From assembly GCF_947286155.1 (NCBI RefSeq), contig NZ_CAMYPD010000014.1, positions 1 to 55,679 of the forward strand: 55,679 nucleotides of DNA, given 5' to 3'. Below are positions 54,215-55,679 of this stretch, piece by piece. Numbering within the stretch: position 1 is the first letter of the stretch; every line of letters begins with the position of its first letter. The notes under the pieces are model-generated. The model was not told the DNA's origin. It ran no database searches and saw nothing but the letters and a program-made list of their open reading frames with translations. A program made the position numbers and the translations under genes. Source of the stretch: an uncultured Tessaracoccus sp. Lineage in GTDB: Bacteria; Actinomycetota; Actinomycetes; Propionibacteriales; Propionibacteriaceae.

Positions 54215-54245
54215 ACCGTAAACATTGACGTTACGAGAAGGTCAA
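54215..54245 (-). promoter_or_regulatory. MerR-type promoter with 19-bp spacer
   Basis: On the minus strand TTGACC (54240-54245) and TACGGT (54215-54220) are separated by exactly 19 bases, and the spacer contains the dyad TTGAC...GTCAA (54225-54245). Long spacers of this kind are activated by MerR proteins, which bend and shorten the promoter. It lies 8 bases before the DUF2268 start. Confidence 0.7.
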
Positions 54246-54339
54246 TCCCGTGCTCGAACCACTGAGTCCCGTTGAGCTGCAGCAGAGGGCGTTCATGAAT
54301 TATAGCCGACGGTCACGGTAGGCGGATGACCGCGCTGGT

Positions 54340-54696
54340 TTACTTGCGGAACTGTGGTGGAATGTACTGCTCTTCTAGAGGGATTTCTCGCCCGGTGGGA
54401 GTGTCGACGATGCGAATCCCTAGTTCATCGCGCACGATTTGTAGATCTGAACCGACGGGAAGGTTCCAGATTCCAATGAGCGCCGGCTCAATACTGCACA
54501 GGAGATTGAAATCAGTGATTTGATAGTTACTCGTGTCCGCGAGGTATTCCTCGGTGTCGAGATGCCCCATGATAAACCAACCATTATCAGCCGGGTGCTG
54601 GGAGGGGTGGCGGACCATCCACCTGACCACGCCGACACCATTTAGCACATTTTTTGTGGCAATACAGGCACCCGCATTGGGGATGAATTCTACCAT
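54340..54696 (-). CDS. DUF2185/Imm33-like immunity protein
   Basis: This 118-residue protein contains ACIATKNVLNGVGVVRWMVRHPS, NGWFIMGHLDTEEYLADTSN and PVGSDLQIVRDELGIRIVDTPTG, the pattern of DUF2185 (Imm33) proteins. That group is predicted to neutralise polymorphic toxins. No toxin gene is adjacent. Codon use is clearly less GC-rich than in neighbouring genes, which suggests transfer. ATG 54696 lies 10 bases after AAGGAG; a GTG at 54720 is also possible. Confidence 0.65.
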   Translation of the reverse strand: MVEFIPNAGACIATKNVLNGVGVVRWMVRHPSQHPADNGWFIMGHLDTEEYLADTSNYQITDFNLLCSIEPALIGIWNLPVGSDLQIVRDELGIRIVDTPTGREIPLEEQYIPPQFRK

Positions 54697-54720
54697 GCGA
54701 GACACGCTCCTTCCTGTCAC

Positions 54721-55072
54721 GATTCAACTGGGATTTCCACTAGGGAGCCGCGGGTGCTGGGAGATGCACTTCTTTGTCTTGCCTTTTTCTCGAACAGAAA
54801 TCACTCCAGCCGCACACGAGACGGTTGCTCCGGTATTCGGGCGGCATAAAGGTTTCGAGGATCGAGTTGTTTGGCCGGTAGCTTGCACGAGAGGTGTTCA
54901 GGCAGACAAGGCGCTTCGTCGTCGTGAAGGCTTGTCATCGGCTTGGGTCCTACATACATGGCGAGTTTTCTGCGCTGCGGCTGTCGCGGTCAGGTTAGCA
55001 CACCACGTCGATCACGAAAGTGGCTCTTCGTATTTGAGGGTGTAGTTGGTGGTAGCGGCGTGGCGGCTGGTG
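54721..55072. other. Non-coding stretch before the ISL3 fragment
   Basis: No convincing gene is seen on either strand. Base composition is mixed and the open frames lack start sites and recognisable motifs. It may hold decayed insertion-sequence or gene remnants. Confidence 0.4.
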
Positions 55073-55084
55073 GAAGGGGTCGAG

Positions 55085-55226
55085 GCCTTTCCATGATGGG
55101 AGTTCCTAAGCAACCCATGAGAAAGACCTCGACGTGTCCAACGCTACCTTCACTGCACCCGATCTGACTAGCTTCTGCGGCCTTGACGAGCTCGGGCTGG
55201 AGGTGACTGGGCAGCAGATCACTAGT
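55085..55226 (+). mobile_element. Truncated ISL3-family insertion sequence (5' end)
   Basis: A GTG at 55134 starts SNATFTAPDLTSFCGLDEL, which matches the N-terminus of actinobacterial ISL3 transposases. The frame continues LGLEVTGQQ and then leaves the element. Only about 30 of the usual 400 or so transposase residues remain. The preceding GGCCTTTCCATGATGGG is a plausible left inverted repeat. The fragment ends at a 30-base palindrome. Confidence 0.7.
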
Positions 55227-55666
55227 TGTTCTGTCCGGACAGAACAGCTAGAGAACGATCCCTGGGTGATCGGGTAGGAGGCGCCGTTGGCGAACGGCAG
55301 GAAGAACTGGCCGGTGAAGGGGTACTGGTAGTCCTGCTGCGGCTGGGGCGGCGTGGTGGGCTGCGGTGCCCGGGTCGGCTGGGACGGCGCATCGGTGGAG
55401 GTGGGGACACCCTTCAGCGGGCCGTTCGTGCCGGTGTCGACCCACCCGTCGGAGACGTAGCCACGGCCCGGGATGCGATCCCACAGGTTCGTGCACCCCC
55501 AGCGGCCGTCCACCCAGTCACCCTGCACCTGGCACTCGATGGCGATCCGCTCACCGGGGCGCGGCCAGCTGACGCGCGTACCCGTGCGCGGCTCGGAGTT
55601 CACTGCGAGGGAGTAGCCCTCCGTGGCCGCGGTGGCGGTGAGGAGGAACTTGGCGAAGCCCTTCAT
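55227..55666 (-). pseudogene. SH3-like secreted/cell-wall enzyme gene truncated by the ISL3 fragment
   Basis: From ATG 55666 (AGGAGA site) the minus strand encodes an SH3-like domain (YSLAVNSEPRTGTRVSWPRPG, DGRWGCTNLWDRIPGRGYVSDGWVDTG). A Pro/Thr/Gln-rich linker and the beginning of a second domain (FTGQFFLPFANGASYPITQGSFSS) follow. After that the frame runs into the palindrome and antisense of the ISL3 fragment. The layout suggests a peptidoglycan- or sugar-degrading enzyme with its catalytic part lost. No signal peptide is seen at the N-terminus, so the protein may have been phage-type. Confidence 0.7.
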
Positions 55667-55679
55667 GATGATTTCTCCT

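Noticed and set aside
54533..55045. 170-codon plus-strand frame
   Set aside because: It is half antisense to the DUF2185 gene and half in unremarkable non-coding sequence, with no motifs.

Overview
The window looks like chromosome from a high-GC Gram-positive actinobacterium, most likely Propionibacteriaceae (inference). The reasons are strongly GC-biased codon use, a DtxR/IdeR-type iron box, actinobacterial gene neighbours (FmdB-like zinc ribbon, 5-formyl-THF cyclo-ligase, MoeA-like Glp, GlpR/SepX), many starts that look leaderless (TANNNT six or seven bases before the start codon), and a pyruvate:ferredoxin oxidoreductase operon typical of anaerobic or microaerophilic members. No rRNA, CRISPR array or replication origin was seen; one tRNA-Arg(CCU) is present.

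Layout. 1-4.6 kb is accessory: a DUF4143 ATPase between inverted 23-bp repeats, a spermidine-synthase-like protein, a class E/F sortase fold lacking its catalytic cysteine, and a frameshifted Abi-family gene between direct repeats. 4.6-9.7 kb is mostly housekeeping (LemA, DUF368 lipid-carrier transporter, pyridoxine kinase, TrmH-type methyltransferase, class II fructose-bisphosphate aldolase). 9.9-16.1 kb is a three-gene overlapping operon: GltD-like flavoprotein, NifJ and a dihydroorotate-dehydrogenase-like protein. 16.3-24.4 kb holds uracil permease, tRNA-Arg, UTP-glucose-1-P uridylyltransferase, MscL, a SAF-domain protein, FmdB/Ruc-like protein, 5-FCL, Glp and GlpR. 24.5-28.2 kb is a lower-GC four-gene metal ABC operon behind an iron-box palindrome.

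28.4-47.1 kb is a large myo-inositol catabolism region. It has a GntR/HutC regulator, a divergent transaldolase-family gene, iolC-iolB-iolD-iolA, an iolE-type dehydratase, three Gfo/Idh/MocA dehydrogenases, further TIM-barrel isomerase-like proteins including iolH, a LacI regulator and a sugar-porter transporter. Together these can import inositol and convert it through inosose, diketone, 5-deoxyglucuronate and DKG-6-P to DHAP, CO2 and acetyl- or propionyl-CoA. No recognisable IolJ aldolase is present. A repeated TTTGT-N4-ACA motif at the key promoters suggests one regulon under the GntR protein.

47.1-55.7 kb carries an alcohol dehydrogenase, a TauE/SafE exporter, a FetB-like permease, two VapBC-like modules whose antitoxins are intact and toxins broken, a DUF2268 protease-like gene with a TipA-type MerR regulator and a 19-bp-spacer promoter, an orphan DUF2185/Imm33-like gene, and an ISL3 transposase fragment joined to a truncated SH3-like secreted-enzyme gene.

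The intergenic regions are rich in structured repeats: long-arm hairpins of about 80 bases, a perfect hairpin present three times, and a dispersed repeat that supplies the stop codons of at least two genes.
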